Below are positions 49,701 through 62,579 of a stretch of 64,000 nucleotides of DNA, one piece after another. Position 1 is the stretch's first letter, and every line of letters begins with the position of its first letter. The stretch covers positions 248,001 to 312,000 of the forward strand of contig JAGQDJ010000027.1 of assembly GCA_022885665.1 (NCBI GenBank), in the 5' to 3' direction. The notes beneath the pieces were generated by a model. That model worked only from the letters and a program-made list of their open reading frames with translations. It was not told the origin of the DNA and ran no database searches. The position numbers were made by a program, and so were the translations under genes. The stretch is from Triops longicaudatus (taxonomy: Eukaryota > Arthropoda > Branchiopoda > Notostraca > Triopsidae).

Positions 49701-52700
49701 CAGGGTTTGCATCTGCGTTGTGCGGAAAAACCAGATACCAGCTGCTTGCTACATACCGGGCTCACTTTACGCGACTCGTGGTGGTTGACTTTACCCTCGA
49801 ATGTGGCCTAAATGCGCGTGTTCATGTGGAAAATTGGGTGAAAACCTGCTTTGTTTACTTTTCATGTTTTGTCCTTCTGCAAGTCCGAGAAACCCTCCCT
49901 ATTAAGCACAGATCTATCATTCAAAAGCCGGCTTACTACAGAGAACTTGACCTGCGTTCACATTAGGCGACGTAAACCAGTAAGTTGTAATCTTGTCCCC
50001 GAAAATGCGAAACTTTTTCCGGTATTTCAAAGGATCCCTGATAATCAATAAAACTAGTCTGTTACACGTTTTGGGAGTACAAAAAGCAAGTAAAGTAAAA
50101 TATCCTTCTTGCCAGGTTTAAATTTATTTCAATGAAACTGCGCACAATTATTTTTATTTATTTTTTTAAGCATAAAAATCGTTTAAAATTTCGCACTACA
50201 ATACTGTAGATTTCACAAGTATTTTTGCAACAAATTTTACTTGCCAACACTTGTGCATTAACCTCGTTTCAGGAAGCTTACAAAATTCGAACATTTCGGA
50301 AAGACACACAATTTCTTAATTTTTTCCATGTTAAAATGTCTACTTCTTATAGCATTATAGCAAACCTGAAAGTTTCGGCATTTAGATCGCCTTACGTGTC
50401 GAAAAATTACGGGTCAAGTTCTGTTAACTGAAATAGACCCTCACATTATACGGGGCGCCATGCCTTATTCCCATCACAACGCCTTGCGACATAACCTGCG
50501 ATTAGCCGGCCAGGAATATTAGGCCTATCTCGCGCAAACAGCAATTACCGTTTACATTTCTCCAAAACGAGTGTTTGGGAAGTATGATTAGGTTATCGCG
50601 GATCCACATTCTTGCCTTATTTGCTAACCTTACCAGCTGACATCATTTTCTTAAAACTAGTCTAAATCCATCAACGTAGTGCGAGAAAGCTGGATCCTCG
50701 ACTAAAAGAACAAATCGGGGAAACTTGTGTACCAAGAAAATCAAGCTATACCTGTCCAACCCGGATTAAGGTAGGTATAATTGGACTTTCGTCTCCCTCG
50801 TCTACTTCTTGGTGCGTGGACGGCGAAGGGAAAGCAGGTGTTATCCAAAAAGAAGGCACGGATTTGCGATACCGCTCCGCTCTCGCTCGCACACATCTCG
50901 TCGCTAGCTTCGAATCGGAACAAGATCCGAGTCGGTAGCGTTCAAATGATGGAACACGTTTCACACGGATCAACCGGCAAGACTCGCCGCTGTTATTTGC
51001 TCCAGGAAGACTCATTTTCCAGATTTTTTGAAACTCAGTAAGCTTTCCAAATCCAGTGCTTCCTCGACAAGCAGATTTCTAGCCAAAACTTATGCCATGC
51101 GTACAGGCAACTTTTTTGACCCCCGTGACCTTTTGCCAGCAATTTCAGAAATCCGTCTTTCCAGCTCACAAATTAAAAATAGGCTGTGACTCCGTCACAT
51201 TCGACAACTTTCCGTTGTCGCTGTTATGCATCTGTCGAAACACCAACGAGACCTTCGTAATTCCACAGGAGAAAGGATTCACCAGATTCCTTACGCAAGT
51301 TGCTCAGCCACTACATGTCAGCACAGATGTGGCAAAAGGCGCAGCAATGTTTTAGGCCGGTTTTCACGGAAAGTGTCCCACTTTAGAAACGCAAAATACT
51401 ACCACAGAACACGTTTCCCACCTTTACTCTTGCCTACACAATGAATTTCCATTTAAAAAACGGCGGGAGGACTCCACAACTCGATTATTACTGCATTATT
51501 TCAGAAACAGCAAAATGCCGAATAACACTCATTACGTTGCTAACCAGGCTTAAAACCTCGAAAAACTGTTCCGTCCAATATTCCGACCAATATTGACACT
51601 CACGAAGTGATAACAATGCTCACAGTTACAACGCATACAGCAGAACATAAGAATCTGAAACACAGAAACGTACAACCTACGCGCGTGGCAGCTGACGCCT
51701 CACTAAACCGTCCGCTCAAGCCGAGAGAAGCATTTAGGGACGCGCAGTTTCGCCGTGCATCATAGGGCGCTTCTGCGGAAAGCTGCCGGGCTACGGCGCG
51801 CAGTCCAAGCCAACTTTTCCCTGCCAGTGGTCACAATGTCAAGATTGAGTTACTTCACTCATAAGTTGCACAATGAAAAGGAACTTGCTATTGTTGACCA
51901 AGACAATATTATCTACGGTGACAAGACGCTTACAGAGCGCTTGACACCCGCAAATTTCTCCTCTTTTGCTTCAAATTCACACCCCCATAATTTGATGCCA
52001 TTCACTGATTGATCAAGCAGACATAAAAATGCGACCCAAAATTCTTACCGTATTGTCTCGCAAGAAAGACCAAGACAACAAATCTCTTTCCAATCTTCTA
52101 TTGGAAGCTGACAAAAAGCATTCAAAGAATGGTTTACGACTTCAAAAATGGGAATCAGGATATGCATGAGAAGATTCTTGGTACCGGCTAACGAAAAAAA
52201 AGTGGCTTGAGCAGGTAGTGATCACTTTCGTTTTCAAAGGTTCATTTTCTGATTCCTCGCCAGGAGCATGTGGCATAATTAGTTAATCCAAGCGATCTTG
52301 GAATTGTAAAAGCTGGGCGAAAAAAAAAAATATAAAAAGGCGCATTCACTTGTAATCTCCAAAGGGCTTTTTGGTAGACAGAGTTACATATTCCTTTGGG
52401 TGCCCGTTTTTATCTATGCATAGAAATGAAGGTGAACGGACGAAAGGAAAAGGAACGCATTTTAGAGATGGTAAATTTCTGAAAACTGTCTTCTTGTATG
52501 TCTGGCTAAGAGGGATAAACTGTTTATTTTTAGGGCGAGTCAGTCCAAGAGGGTGTGAAAAGACCTGGCAAAGGAGCCAGGGTGGAAAAAAGTTGGCTAG
52601 GATCAATTTCAAACCTATACGACCCCTTAATATGCCCCACAACAGTATAGTACGTACAATATAGGCAGCACTTTTCACATTGCTATAATGATAACTTGAT

Positions 52701-54849
52701 TGCTTAATGGGGAGCAAAGGACCTGAGGACTGTAAAGCTATAGGTCAGTAGCCCTGTACAAGGACAAACGTGGTACTTTACCGGTCTTTTAACCAAAGCT
52801 CCTTTAAATAAATATGTAAAAAAAAAAAATGCAAATAAAAGAAGGTATGCACAACTTGTCACCCAGAAACAACTTAATCACCTTAGTGTCTTGCTTCGGG
52901 CTAAAAAATGAAGGTGAACTACTGTTCGTTGCGAATGGACAATGACGACGGATTGTACCGAGATGGCGATGGTCTTTCTGGGTAAGGAATTCCCCATGAT
53001 TCCAGGTTCTTTATCAAATTCTAGAGAATATCCTGATTCCAAGGAAGATTCTCATGACACGGATCTTTACATTGACAGGGAAGGTGATAGGAAACGCCCC
53101 TGATTTTTTATTATTTTTTCAGGCGCTTAAGGCATTTTTTAAAGTTGAAAAAAAATTAGAGAAGTCAAAAAACGACGTCAAGGCTACACAGCGAACCAGT
53201 GGTAAACGCTGTGGCTAAACGACAGATGGTCACTTTCGCGGGGCAGTGACCCACTAGTTTACCTTTGTGGATTGATGAGGTTTCTAAGTAAATTCACTAG
53301 GCTCAACCCATTCAAATGATTTTTCCTTCTTTGGGAAAGCTGGAAAACTTAAGAAGGAAGTACGAAGATTCTGGTCATGAATTTCTTGCGTCACCTAGAG
53401 TCGTGAAGAAGATATGGAGATAGTACGATCCTACGATGCGTATATACGAGATGTATATCGCAATTTTAATTGCGAGTCCTTTCGCTCTTATCTAAAATGT
53501 TCGCACCGAAAATTTTACCAACTTTTTGTGGAATACTTTCATGATTAATGCCAAAGTCCGTAACGGATATAAAAAGTCCAGTCCAGCATGACAGATTACA
53601 TCGCAATTTATCAGTAGGTAGGCAATAAACCTGGGAAGTATATGCTGTAACTGACTTACAGAATAATTATAAATATTTGAGCTGCTTAAAACTACGGAAT
53701 ATACAAGTCTCACACAAGCATGCAGGAAAGGATTCAGGCGATTATGCGATATATATTCACTGTATGGCCAAAATCTCTTGATAATAATGTAATTAATAGC
53801 TGAAATCTGCTTTACGTATCATCGTCGTAATCCGCTTGAGGCACTATATTTTTACTACTTGTCGGATTTGGCCAAAACTAGATCAGATGTTACTTATTGT
53901 TTCTGTAATGTTTACAATCACGTTTGGAATACAAATAGCTTCAATCGGTAAGTTTCAGTATTTTACGTTAAAACAGCGAACTTTTAGGGGGAAAATTCTT
54001 TTTTAAAAGAGCCCGCGCAGATTTCTGAAGAAATTAAAGACATAAATGAAATTAACCTACACATAATTGAAAAGAACCTAACGAAGCTTAACTATCGGAA
54101 AGACTTATCGTTAACTATCGTAACATTGGCTTTACAGCGCATAAAGACTTGGCTACTGCTGTACGGTAAATTACGCTATTCACTTTTTTCCAATTCGGGT
54201 CACTTGTGCTGGGTCTATGTCGTCGTGTGAAGCTTTGTCGCAATAGAAAAACAGTCTAAAATTCTTTTTACTTCTGTGTGCCGTCGCGGATTTTAATGAA
54301 GCTGTTAACTATACGTCGGACGTTGGGTGTCGTCTTTCACGGTCAGGCAACTTTCTTAAAGAGTTTGTCACGCTTAAGTCACGCACCATGGATCACAACC
54401 CTATAGCGGAACCCTTTGTCTAAATTAGATCCCATTAGCAAGCCTTTTCGCTGCTCCTCTTCCGACACTGGCATTTTTTTTTACTTTGAGCGTATGACCA
54501 GATCGGAAGAAGCAAAAGAATGGGTAAGACAAACATGCATTGGGAATCGGTACGAGCGTATTCGGTACGGGTATGAAACCCAACGAGGACAAGAAACTTG
54601 ATCGTCAACCCATTTCCCAGACTCGAAGTACCATAAACAAACGCCACGGAGCCCGTCATTATTGGTTCGTTAATGTGAATTTTCGGAAAAGGGACAAACT
54701 ATTTTTCCTTTTTGGGGGATACTTACCATTGCCATAAAGTAGAATTGCTCGAAGTCGCGCTCCTGCTGTTTGGCACTCGCCAAGTTTTCCGCATAAGTGG
54801 CATGGCGCTGTAACGTGTCCTCACCTCTTTGACATAACCACGACAGGAC
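40742..54849 (-). CDS. PLEKHG4-like: PLEKHG4/quattro (puratrophin-1)-type RhoGEF, 3' part of gene
   Basis: DH-PH proteins exchange GDP for GTP on Rho GTPases. Exons, 5' to 3': 54849-54727, 45153-44908, 44717-44508, 44045-43835, 43774-43276, 43147-42854, 42730-42481, 42421-42332, 42265-42044, 41984-41567, 41505-41389, 41321-41106, 41045-40810, 40747-40742; 3138 nt, 1045 aa shown, N-terminus missing. The first three exons form a spectrin-like region (VLSWLCQRGEDTL, RDFEQFYFMAM, ERLEDTTRCYELLDK). A Ser-rich linker follows. The DH domain (about 530-715) carries REMIQTERDYVRSLEYIIEN and LASYLLKPVQRMGKYALLLK. The PH domain (about 720-850) includes RHVFLFEDLVLFSKAKR and FEIWFRKRK. These blocks match puratrophin-1-like proteins rather than Trio or Dbl. 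The tail is Ser-rich and ends KTEL, from a terminal exon of just Leu-stop. Upstream exons (a SEC14-like region in vertebrate PLEKHG4) would lie beyond 54849. Confidence 0.88.
44235..44375. repeat. MITE-family fragment in RhoGEF intron
   Basis: GGACGTTCGCTATAACGGAA at left and GGGAGATTTCACTGTACA at right resemble family ends. It lies in the intron between 44508 and 44045. Confidence 0.35.
45154..50751. other. Large RhoGEF intron, 3' part
   Basis: No coding exon recognised. It contains the nested MITE cluster at 47404-48302. Overlapping open frames at 45871-46170, 47304-47738 (through the MITE cluster) and 49565-49966 have no family motif. Confidence 0.5.
47404..48302. mobile_element. Cluster of nested or tandem MITE-family copies
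   Basis: About 900 bp in which TATAACGAA/TTCGTTATA-type motifs recur many times in both orientations, for example GAACTTCGGATATAACGAAC, AATCTCGCTATAATGAACC, AGGTTTGTTATAGCGATATT and AAGTTCGTTATACCGACATT. Several ACAGTA/CAGTATA-like termini are visible, so this is more than one insertion. No transposase frame was found. Individual borders could not be set by eye. Confidence 0.6.
50752..51015 (-). CDS. Probable alternative first coding exon of the RhoGEF gene
   Basis: A minus-strand frame opens with ATG at 51015 (A at -3) and reads MSLPGANNSGESCRLIRVKR onward for 88 codons to VGQ. It ends exactly at a good donor, CAG|GTATAG, in phase 0. The next downstream exon of the RhoGEF (45153) starts in phase 0, so it would join in frame and give a 1092-aa isoform that skips the exon at 54849-54727. 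The segment is locally rich in CpG and Arg/Ser codons compared with the surrounding AT-rich intron. It could instead belong to a separate gene. Confidence 0.5.
51016..54726. other. Large RhoGEF intron, 5' part
   Basis: No exon recognised. If the exon at 50752-51015 is a start exon, an internal promoter should lie just above 51015. Open frames at 52346-52717 overlap on both strands and look accidental. Confidence 0.45.
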
Positions 54850-57800
54850 CTAAAATTAGATAGAAAAATATGAGGTTAAGCATCCAGAAACGTAAAAAGT
54901 CAGCAGTGTCACAATTTACCAATTTACTTCATACAGGAAGATAGATTTTAGTCCGAAAGAGTGACGGTGACTTTATGCTTGTACTTAGTGAACGGAGATT
55001 TGCTTTTCACTTTCATTTTATGTTGCCTAATTTAGAGGATAATAGAGCATAACGTTGATATATTTAATGAAGAAGCAACCAATACTTAGCCTGCGCGACC
55101 ACGCTTGTAAAAATACGTCTTCTCTTTTTAAACAAAGAAAAAAATATACATGAGACTTGATACCCAACGCCATCTGTCCTTCAAGAATCTCACTTCTTCC
55201 TAGCGACCGCTGGCGCCAGGCTACTGGCTACCTTAATGCTGAACATTTTACGTAAAAAAAATCTTCGTTCAAATCATACTCAAAATTAAGAAAAATTACA
55301 AATCTTCGTATAAATAAGGAATTTCAAAAAATGTTTTTTATCGCAAGAAAAGGTTGTATCCAAACTTCTTACAATAGAAATGCTTATGCGCAAAACTCCC
55401 GGAAATTATTAACTTCTTTTCCCTTTCTAAACTTAAGTACTTTATGTACAAGTGTTTCTGTACGTCTTCATGCGTTTTGTTCATATGCCACAGGCGAAAG
55501 AGCTTGGTGTAATGCCCATTGTAATTCTATCCACTGTGAGCTTCCCAGTGACACCGCTACCGGTCACTAGTTGCTACTGAAGGATAAATAACTTTTCCAA
55601 CACGAAAATTCGTTTCATCTTAACATTAAAGTTCCCCCCTTTGTTCATGTGGTTTGTACACGGTAAACTCAGAAGCTTTCCTGGTCAGACATTATACAAC
55701 TGCAAAAAAGTACTGTTTTGTTTCTTATTATTTTATTTTTTATTACTACGTTTTTTCCAGAATTTCCTCTTCCTGAATACAACTAAGAATCTTGCCATGT
55801 GCAGGTATGTTAGTATATTTATTCGGGGCAAAAAAAGAAGACACTGACCTGCCAATAGGAATTCGTACTGAATTCCTATTAACAATAAAGTAATTTTACA
55901 AAATATGAAAAAAAGGTGGTACACAATAAAGCTTACAAAAAAGTGTTTTAATCAACCCAGTTCGGTACTAAAAACAGAAAAACGGACAGGAAACAGTGAA
56001 TCCAGTTCCCTTATATTCATCCTATCTCTTCTTCGACAATGTAGGACGAACCTGCCAGCTCTGCGCCGCAACCAAATAACCTGTCAAGTATGAAGCATTG
56101 GCACTGCAGAATAGTCAATTTCCCAAAGCAATTGGCCAGTTCTACTTTCAGAGCCTTGTTTGAGCTAACGCTTAGGAACAAAAGGCATGTTTTTCGATTG
56201 AACCCAGGCATCCACTCTATTGTCTCCATTCTTCAGCAATAGCCGACATTATAGCTCTTAACATTTAACCTTTCTCTTCCTAGCCAAACTCTTAACGAAA
56301 ACATATACCTAACCCCTGCCGTGCCGTAAAAGCGAACCTCGTTGTATTCTCTCTTACAACAGTCGTCCACGTCTCATTAACAGAATAATCGCAGCACGTG
56401 TCCCCAAAAATGCATGTACCCAGTTTAAAGCGTTTAGTCTCAGTAATCAGTTTCCCAGTCCGGTGGTCCAGCTCGCAGCGAAACCTTTTAGATTAAACTG
56501 TGGTGGACTACTAACCTGAAAGCATGAGCACTGTTTATGTCTACAATGTAGGTAGACATTGTTTCAATAAAGGAAGATTGGGCATTGCCTTTTATTTTAA
56601 AGTCCACTATGGGAAGTCAAGGAGGCAGCTCTCCCATGATTTGCGGTTTAGAGCATGTGTTGACTGACCATGCATGACGAAAGCCTACACTTTAGATGGA
56701 GAAAGCCCTCATCACTTCAAGGTTTGCGGGCTCAAAGGCTTCACTGTGCCCAATAGGTCGAAGTGTTTGTTTCACTATTTACCCACCATCCCACTATTCT
56801 AGATATAATGAAGCCTCGATTTAAACCATGAATGCTCCTTCCCTCAAACCCTACTAAACCGATGCTTTCAGGTTCCCAATTTACCTACATACTTATTATC
56901 CGTATTTAACCCAAAAGCCTGAAAACGAACAATCAATTGATTTTAAAGCAATTTTAATTATAATTTAAGAGTAACAAACAATTTTAATAAATTTTAATAT
57001 GGCACAATTTGTAATTTAACGCAATTTTTAAACGGCATTTTACGTTTCGAGATGAGTTTTTTTGGTAATAATAATTAAATTTGGGGGGTTTAAAAAAATG
57101 ATATTTTATTTTTTAATACATAAATAGAAATAAATAAATCACCATGTACTGCTGGTATATTTGTTGATAAATATATTATTTTAATGTAAGTTAATTTGAT
57201 GAGTAATATTTACGAGTATTTTTGTGAAGGAAAATATCTAGCAATTTTAAAATCTTAATTGTTTTATTTTTTTATTATTTTATCTTTTTGTTTCGAAAAT
57301 CGACTTCCTCGACGCATTATGAGAGATTTCAAATTCAGGAACCTACGTAGGCCGACCACAACGTATGCTCCCTTCCACTCCTGTCTGTCAAAACATGCAT
57401 GTTTGAGTACCACGAGGTCCGGAAGTCACGTGAATGTTCAAGTCTTCTTTACAAGAAAGCTCGATCCGCCAATGTACATAAAAAAAGAAGACATGGCAGG
57501 CGTGAGAACAGCCGGCTTCATTTTTTCGTATTCTCTCTTTTTGTGAATGAACATCGAGGACGCTAAGTTGTGTACCAATAGGCCACGTAACGGGATTCGG
57601 TGTAACATACATTTTTCCTTTACGTTGACCATCGAAAAGGAAATTTTCCCACTCCTCCAAAAAAGTATGAGGAATACTTTTTTTTTTCCTTCTCGTTGAG
57701 CAAATAAGTCAGTAGCGTGGCAAAATCAAGAAATGAGGGTGGGTGGAGTAGCTCCAATGGGCATAAGAAAAGATAGGGTAGCCCTTTATTTCCCCTAAAA

Positions 57801-58812
57801 AGACCCCTTATTTATTTTGTGTAGGGGCGTATTTTCTCGATCTCATAATAGGAACAGTAGTCAAGTATCGGTAATGTAAGGGAAAAAATGGCTTGTAGCG
57901 CCACGTTTCCAATTTCTTGAGCTTTTAAGCCTCTTCATGGTCTATCAATACCTGATTTTCGGTCGATTAAAGTGAAAACTAGGGTGAGGAACTCTTCGCT
58001 GTGGTAGGTGCCAAGACGTTCAGGAGAACAAGATTCACTCATCTGGTCAATTAAAGTGAAAAGCAGGGCTAAAAACAGGTGAACCGTTCTTTGAGCATAA
58101 GGACACGTACAGTACCAACTGCTGTGTCTCCATCGTTCATTACAAAGGGGTTTTTATGATTCCCAACACAACCCACGCCCTGTGTCTCCCCTTACGCGCG
58201 TCTGTAAAAAAAACTTGGGCGGCATGTCACATCAAAAAGAGAAAAAGTGGCCATTTTCCGCGGCTGGAAGAGCAAAACTCAGCAAGCAGCAAAGAAAGTG
58301 GCAAAACGAAGAGACAAATTAAAGGAAGTTGGTTCGATATGTAGAACACACTAAGCACCAAACCGCACACGTGATTAATGACAAAAAAAAAAGCTCAACG
58401 AAAGATGTGAGAAATTTAGGCATCAAACTTCATAAACCAGGGACACGAAACTCCCGTGTACAGTGCATGTGCGCATTATAAGGAGCACTAACGCACACGT
58501 ATGTAGATAACACTTGCTGAAAAGCCTACTCGTACACTTGGTACTTAACGTAGAGTGCATAGGCACAAAACATGTGTTTTGAAGCTCAAATACACACTTA
58601 ACATGTGTGATGAAATACACGCACGTACTTTAATCCGTCACCAATAAAGTTACGTTAGTACGAAGTACATCTACGTATTTTACAAGAAGATATATAATAC
58701 AAGTAACGTTTGAATATACTTTAAAGTTCGTTTGTATACGTAGTATGTACTTGATTGTTGTATAAAGTACATGTGCATACTTTATCATGTATTTTTGTAC
58801 GTACTTCGAGCT

Positions 58813-58834
58813 ATATACATTAAAAAATGTATAT
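58813..58834. repeat. Small AT-rich palindrome
   Basis: ATATACATT and AATGTATAT flank a 4-nt A loop: a perfect 9-bp hairpin at the edge of a region rich in GTAC/TACGTA words (about 58620-58840). No function assigned. Confidence 0.6.
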
Positions 58835-61713
58835 CCTACCTCAGTTAAATTTTGCTTAGTCGAACGCAACTGCTTCGCGTTATGTGTTCTAACTAACCGG
58901 AAGTTCGTCTATATCGTGCACGAAAACATAGTTTAACTTCACTTAAATTGGAATATACCGTAGTGGAATAAATTGTACTGATTTTCTCTAATGAACCAAA
59001 GAAGAGATTTATAAACGAACCCTCATGTAAGAGAAATCCCTTGCAAAAGAACTTTGCGTAATCATCGGTGCATTAAAAGGCCGCACACAAGATGCAACCG
59101 GATGTCTTATTTTCTGAATGTCTCTTATATCTGGGCCGTTGTACATCAGCTTGTCCTTTTCTATACAGAATCCTAATCTCAATTCGTTTTTATTAACTGG
59201 AAGATTTAATGCCACTGTATACCCTACTAAAGGAGTATCTTACTGGAAACTTGCATTGACAACTTAGCAATTACAATCGAACGTTTGGAAAACAAATTTT
59301 GACAATAAAGTTTAGTTTAATAATGACAACAGCAACAACAGGAGACGTTTTACAAAGTTGAGACTAAATTGTAATTATTGCACCAAACTTGGTCGTCTCC
59401 GGAATTTCGAATTTTGACACTTTCTTTTCGTCTTACAATATAATTCTGGTATAACAAACCCTTTAATAACAAACTGTTGGCTGAAACTTTCGATTTGTGA
59501 TATAATGAGTAACGCAAAAGTAAAGAAATATCTGATTTAACAACCTTTTTTTTTACAGTCCTCATTGGCTCGTTACAAGGAGTTTTTTTCTGTGTTAAAA
59601 ATACAACGAATGAAGAAATACGATTTAAAAGTTTTGGACCTATACAAACATTATTGCAAAAACGTCAATAAAAGTTTCCTGTCTTTCCCATGCTTCCATG
59701 CACCGTACTGTAATTAATTATACTGTACATAAAACTTTTTACGCCTAATCTTGGATATCCTTTAGTTTTTAAACAAATATTTTACCGGTATCCACGAAAA
59801 TTCTTGGGGTAATTTGGGCTGATGGAGAGCACTTTTGACCGAAGTCGGAATAGGTATATCCGGAGGTCGATTGTTCCGATGGAATTTTAACGTTGGCGCA
59901 CGACCATTGCCTGAATTAGGGTTCACCATTTTTGCAAATATTTATCCCAACAGTTATTCACATGATGTTGAAACCCAGGCGAAATTCAACTCCTTGAGGT
60001 ATACCGTGCACTTTTCAACGTCTACCAAACTATTCACTAAGCGATCGGCTTACAAGCACTGCGAAACGTGAAGTCGAATGCACAACTGGCGAGAAATGAG
60101 TCCACGTACGTGCGCGTGTGTATCGGCCGGCCGATGTGAAAGTCAACTGAAGCCGTGAATGCGAGCTAAGGCTTTCTTTACTTGGTCAGTAGGGCTGGCC
60201 GAGCACGTCGTATGAACAAGTCGTTAAGCCATGGGCGGGAATTGAGGGTTGATGGGTTATTGGGACTTTTAACCGCACCATTCTCTCAAAATGATTTTGT
60301 CAAGCTTGGACCCCAGGACCTCCCCTTAAAAATGTTCACGACATTTATCTAAGTTGCCGGATTTTCGCACAGGTGCAAAATTTCTGTCTTCGAGCGAGCC
60401 TTCTTTGTGTATATTGGGACATGTGCACCACCCTAGCCTCAAAAGCGCCCCCGACAAGACCTGTCACTTTTATAACTTTCCAATGCGGAGGAGGCGATTT
60501 CCGAAGTGTAAATTCTTCCCTAGAAAAAGCCCAAACTGGGGCAGGGACTTCTTTTCATACTTATTTCATCAAAAAGGTGAGCTATTTTTATCAGTATTTA
60601 ACCTTTTTGCAGTTTGGCTAAGTGAAAAGCGCAAGACGAGACTTCTAGGGGCCCTTTTCTCGTGACTGGACCCAATCGAGCTAAAGCATTGAAGCAGGGC
60701 AACAATGGGCAAAGGTAACTAGCAGGGCGACGTAACGAAAAAGTTGCATTCACCATTCCTATCACGATCAGAGTTCGGCAAGCAGTCACCGCAATGATAT
60801 CGTGCTTGGCTATCATCAAAGAGGGTTAAACTGAGGGTAAAGAATGCGGGTGTCTGATAACATATGGACGGAAGAAACTCCAAAGTTCATGGCTCAAGAT
60901 GGAAATATTTACGACGAGAGCTAATGGACCACCAAAATTTGAACCCGACAGTTCCGTGTTCATTCATCACCGTCAAACGCGTCTGTGTATCACTGTCGGA
61001 TTTTCTGTGACGACGATCTATGGCGTAAGATGAAGGATTGCGGGTTAAGCACGGCAGTGATTTTCACATGCCACACAAAATTTGCGACCACACGAGAAAC
61101 GAGACAAGTATGAACACGCCGGAAATTGCTCAGTAACGCAAGATACAAGAAGCTCCCAAAAGCGGGTGGAGCTGTGTTGGGCCAAATTTGCCGTAACCCG
61201 AAACCAGCCAAAGTTGAGGTCTCTCTTCCCATGTACCCGAAATTTGCAAAACTTAGCCCTCAGGCTTTACTTTGGTACCGTAGTGGCGCAACTTTTTCTG
61301 ATGTAATTGGCATTCATAAACGAATTATTTTCGGCATGGATACTACTTCCCCACGTTTTAGCTGCTAACATGTTAAATTATGCGCGAAATTACGCTGGGA
61401 AATGCCTAAATTACTGGTGGCATTCTGTACTCAATTAAAGAGAAAAATAATTACAAAGAACGCGGTACACGCAAAATTCGGCACAACTTGAAAGTTTCTT
61501 TTGAATAAATTCCTCTACAATGACTCCTTTTCAAGTGTAGTTGAACCCGGAAATGAAAACCCATATGTACGGGAGGAAATCTTAGAGAATCTTTGGACAA
61601 TGAAACTTGGATACCACTTTTTCTTTAAGCGATAACAACGTGTGTAAGAGAAACCGCAAGGCAAACTAGTAATTTGCATATTACAGATAAAATACCTGGA
61701 TCTAAGAAATTTT

Positions 61714-61876
61714 TATAGTAAAATCTCGCTATAACGTACACACGCGGGGAGGAGAAACGTGTCCATTAGGCCGCTTGTATGCAACGGCTTTTCATTTTGT
61801 CAGGATATGTCGACTTTACACCAAAGCCAATTGTTCGTTTTTTTACCAATATACGTTATAGCGAGATTTTACCGTA
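61714..61876. mobile_element. MITE copy with 25-bp inverted ends
   Basis: The left end reads TATAGTAAAATCTCGCTATA and the right end (61852-61876), on the opposite strand, TACGGTAAAATCTCGCTATA; about 23 of 25 positions pair. The element is 163 bp. Interior blocks around 61780-61825 resemble those of the copy at 4-185. More partial motifs continue to about 62120. Confidence 0.65.
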
Positions 61877-62388
61877 TTGGATGCTTTCTTGTACACAAGT
61901 CGACTTTCGCTATAACAAACTACTAGGGACCAGAAAAAACTGTTTAGTGCGATCACTGTTTAGGAAGTTCGTTATATCATATTTTTTTCCTGTACATATA
62001 ATTACTTTTCAATCCGTCTACTATAGCCGACAGTTCTTCATAGAAAGGTTCATTACAACGAATTTTACTCTCTTAGATGCCTCGAAAACTTCCTGTTTCT
62101 TCCATAATTCGTTACAACCAGGATTCAATAATGCGAGCCTCTGTTGCGTAAAAGAAGGCTGAAATATCTTTCATCCAGCTTCTTAAAAATGCTATACAGT
62201 TCCTATGTTATTCAATGAATAAACCAATATTCGCGTTCTATTTTCAAAACAAAGAAATAAAAATAAGTCAAGCTCCCATAAATAAGTTCTAAATAAGTTC
62301 TATTTTCAAAAGTTTTCTCAGGAAACTGTACACAAGAAAAAAGGCGTTCTCTTGCACACGGTTTTCGTAGAAAATGTAGTTGTTTTTG

Positions 62389-62416
<28 letters not shown>
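62389..62416 (+). repeat. Poly-T tract (28 T)
   Basis: Homopolymer run about 165 bp before the candidate small gene. Confidence 0.9.
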
Positions 62417-62420
<4 letters not shown>

Positions 62421-62579
62421 AACAGTATTTGTGAACTTTACATGTATCAATAAATTAACCTCAGATTTGGCGTTTTGTAGATACAAGGCGCTTGTCTGGC
62501 ATCGTATTCGAACATTTTTCTAAAAAGACACGGTAACGCACGCTTGGCAGCGTTGTTTGTATCACATTCGACGTTCAAC

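Larger units (their letters stand above)
54850..62579. other. Gene-poor region upstream of the RhoGEF exons
   Basis: No exon can be supported. AT-rich stretches at 56930-57260 and repeated TACGTA/GTAC words at 58620-58840 are present. MITE-like fragments occur at 59430-59560 and 61714-62120. RhoGEF 5' exons may be hidden here or beyond the window. Confidence 0.45.
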
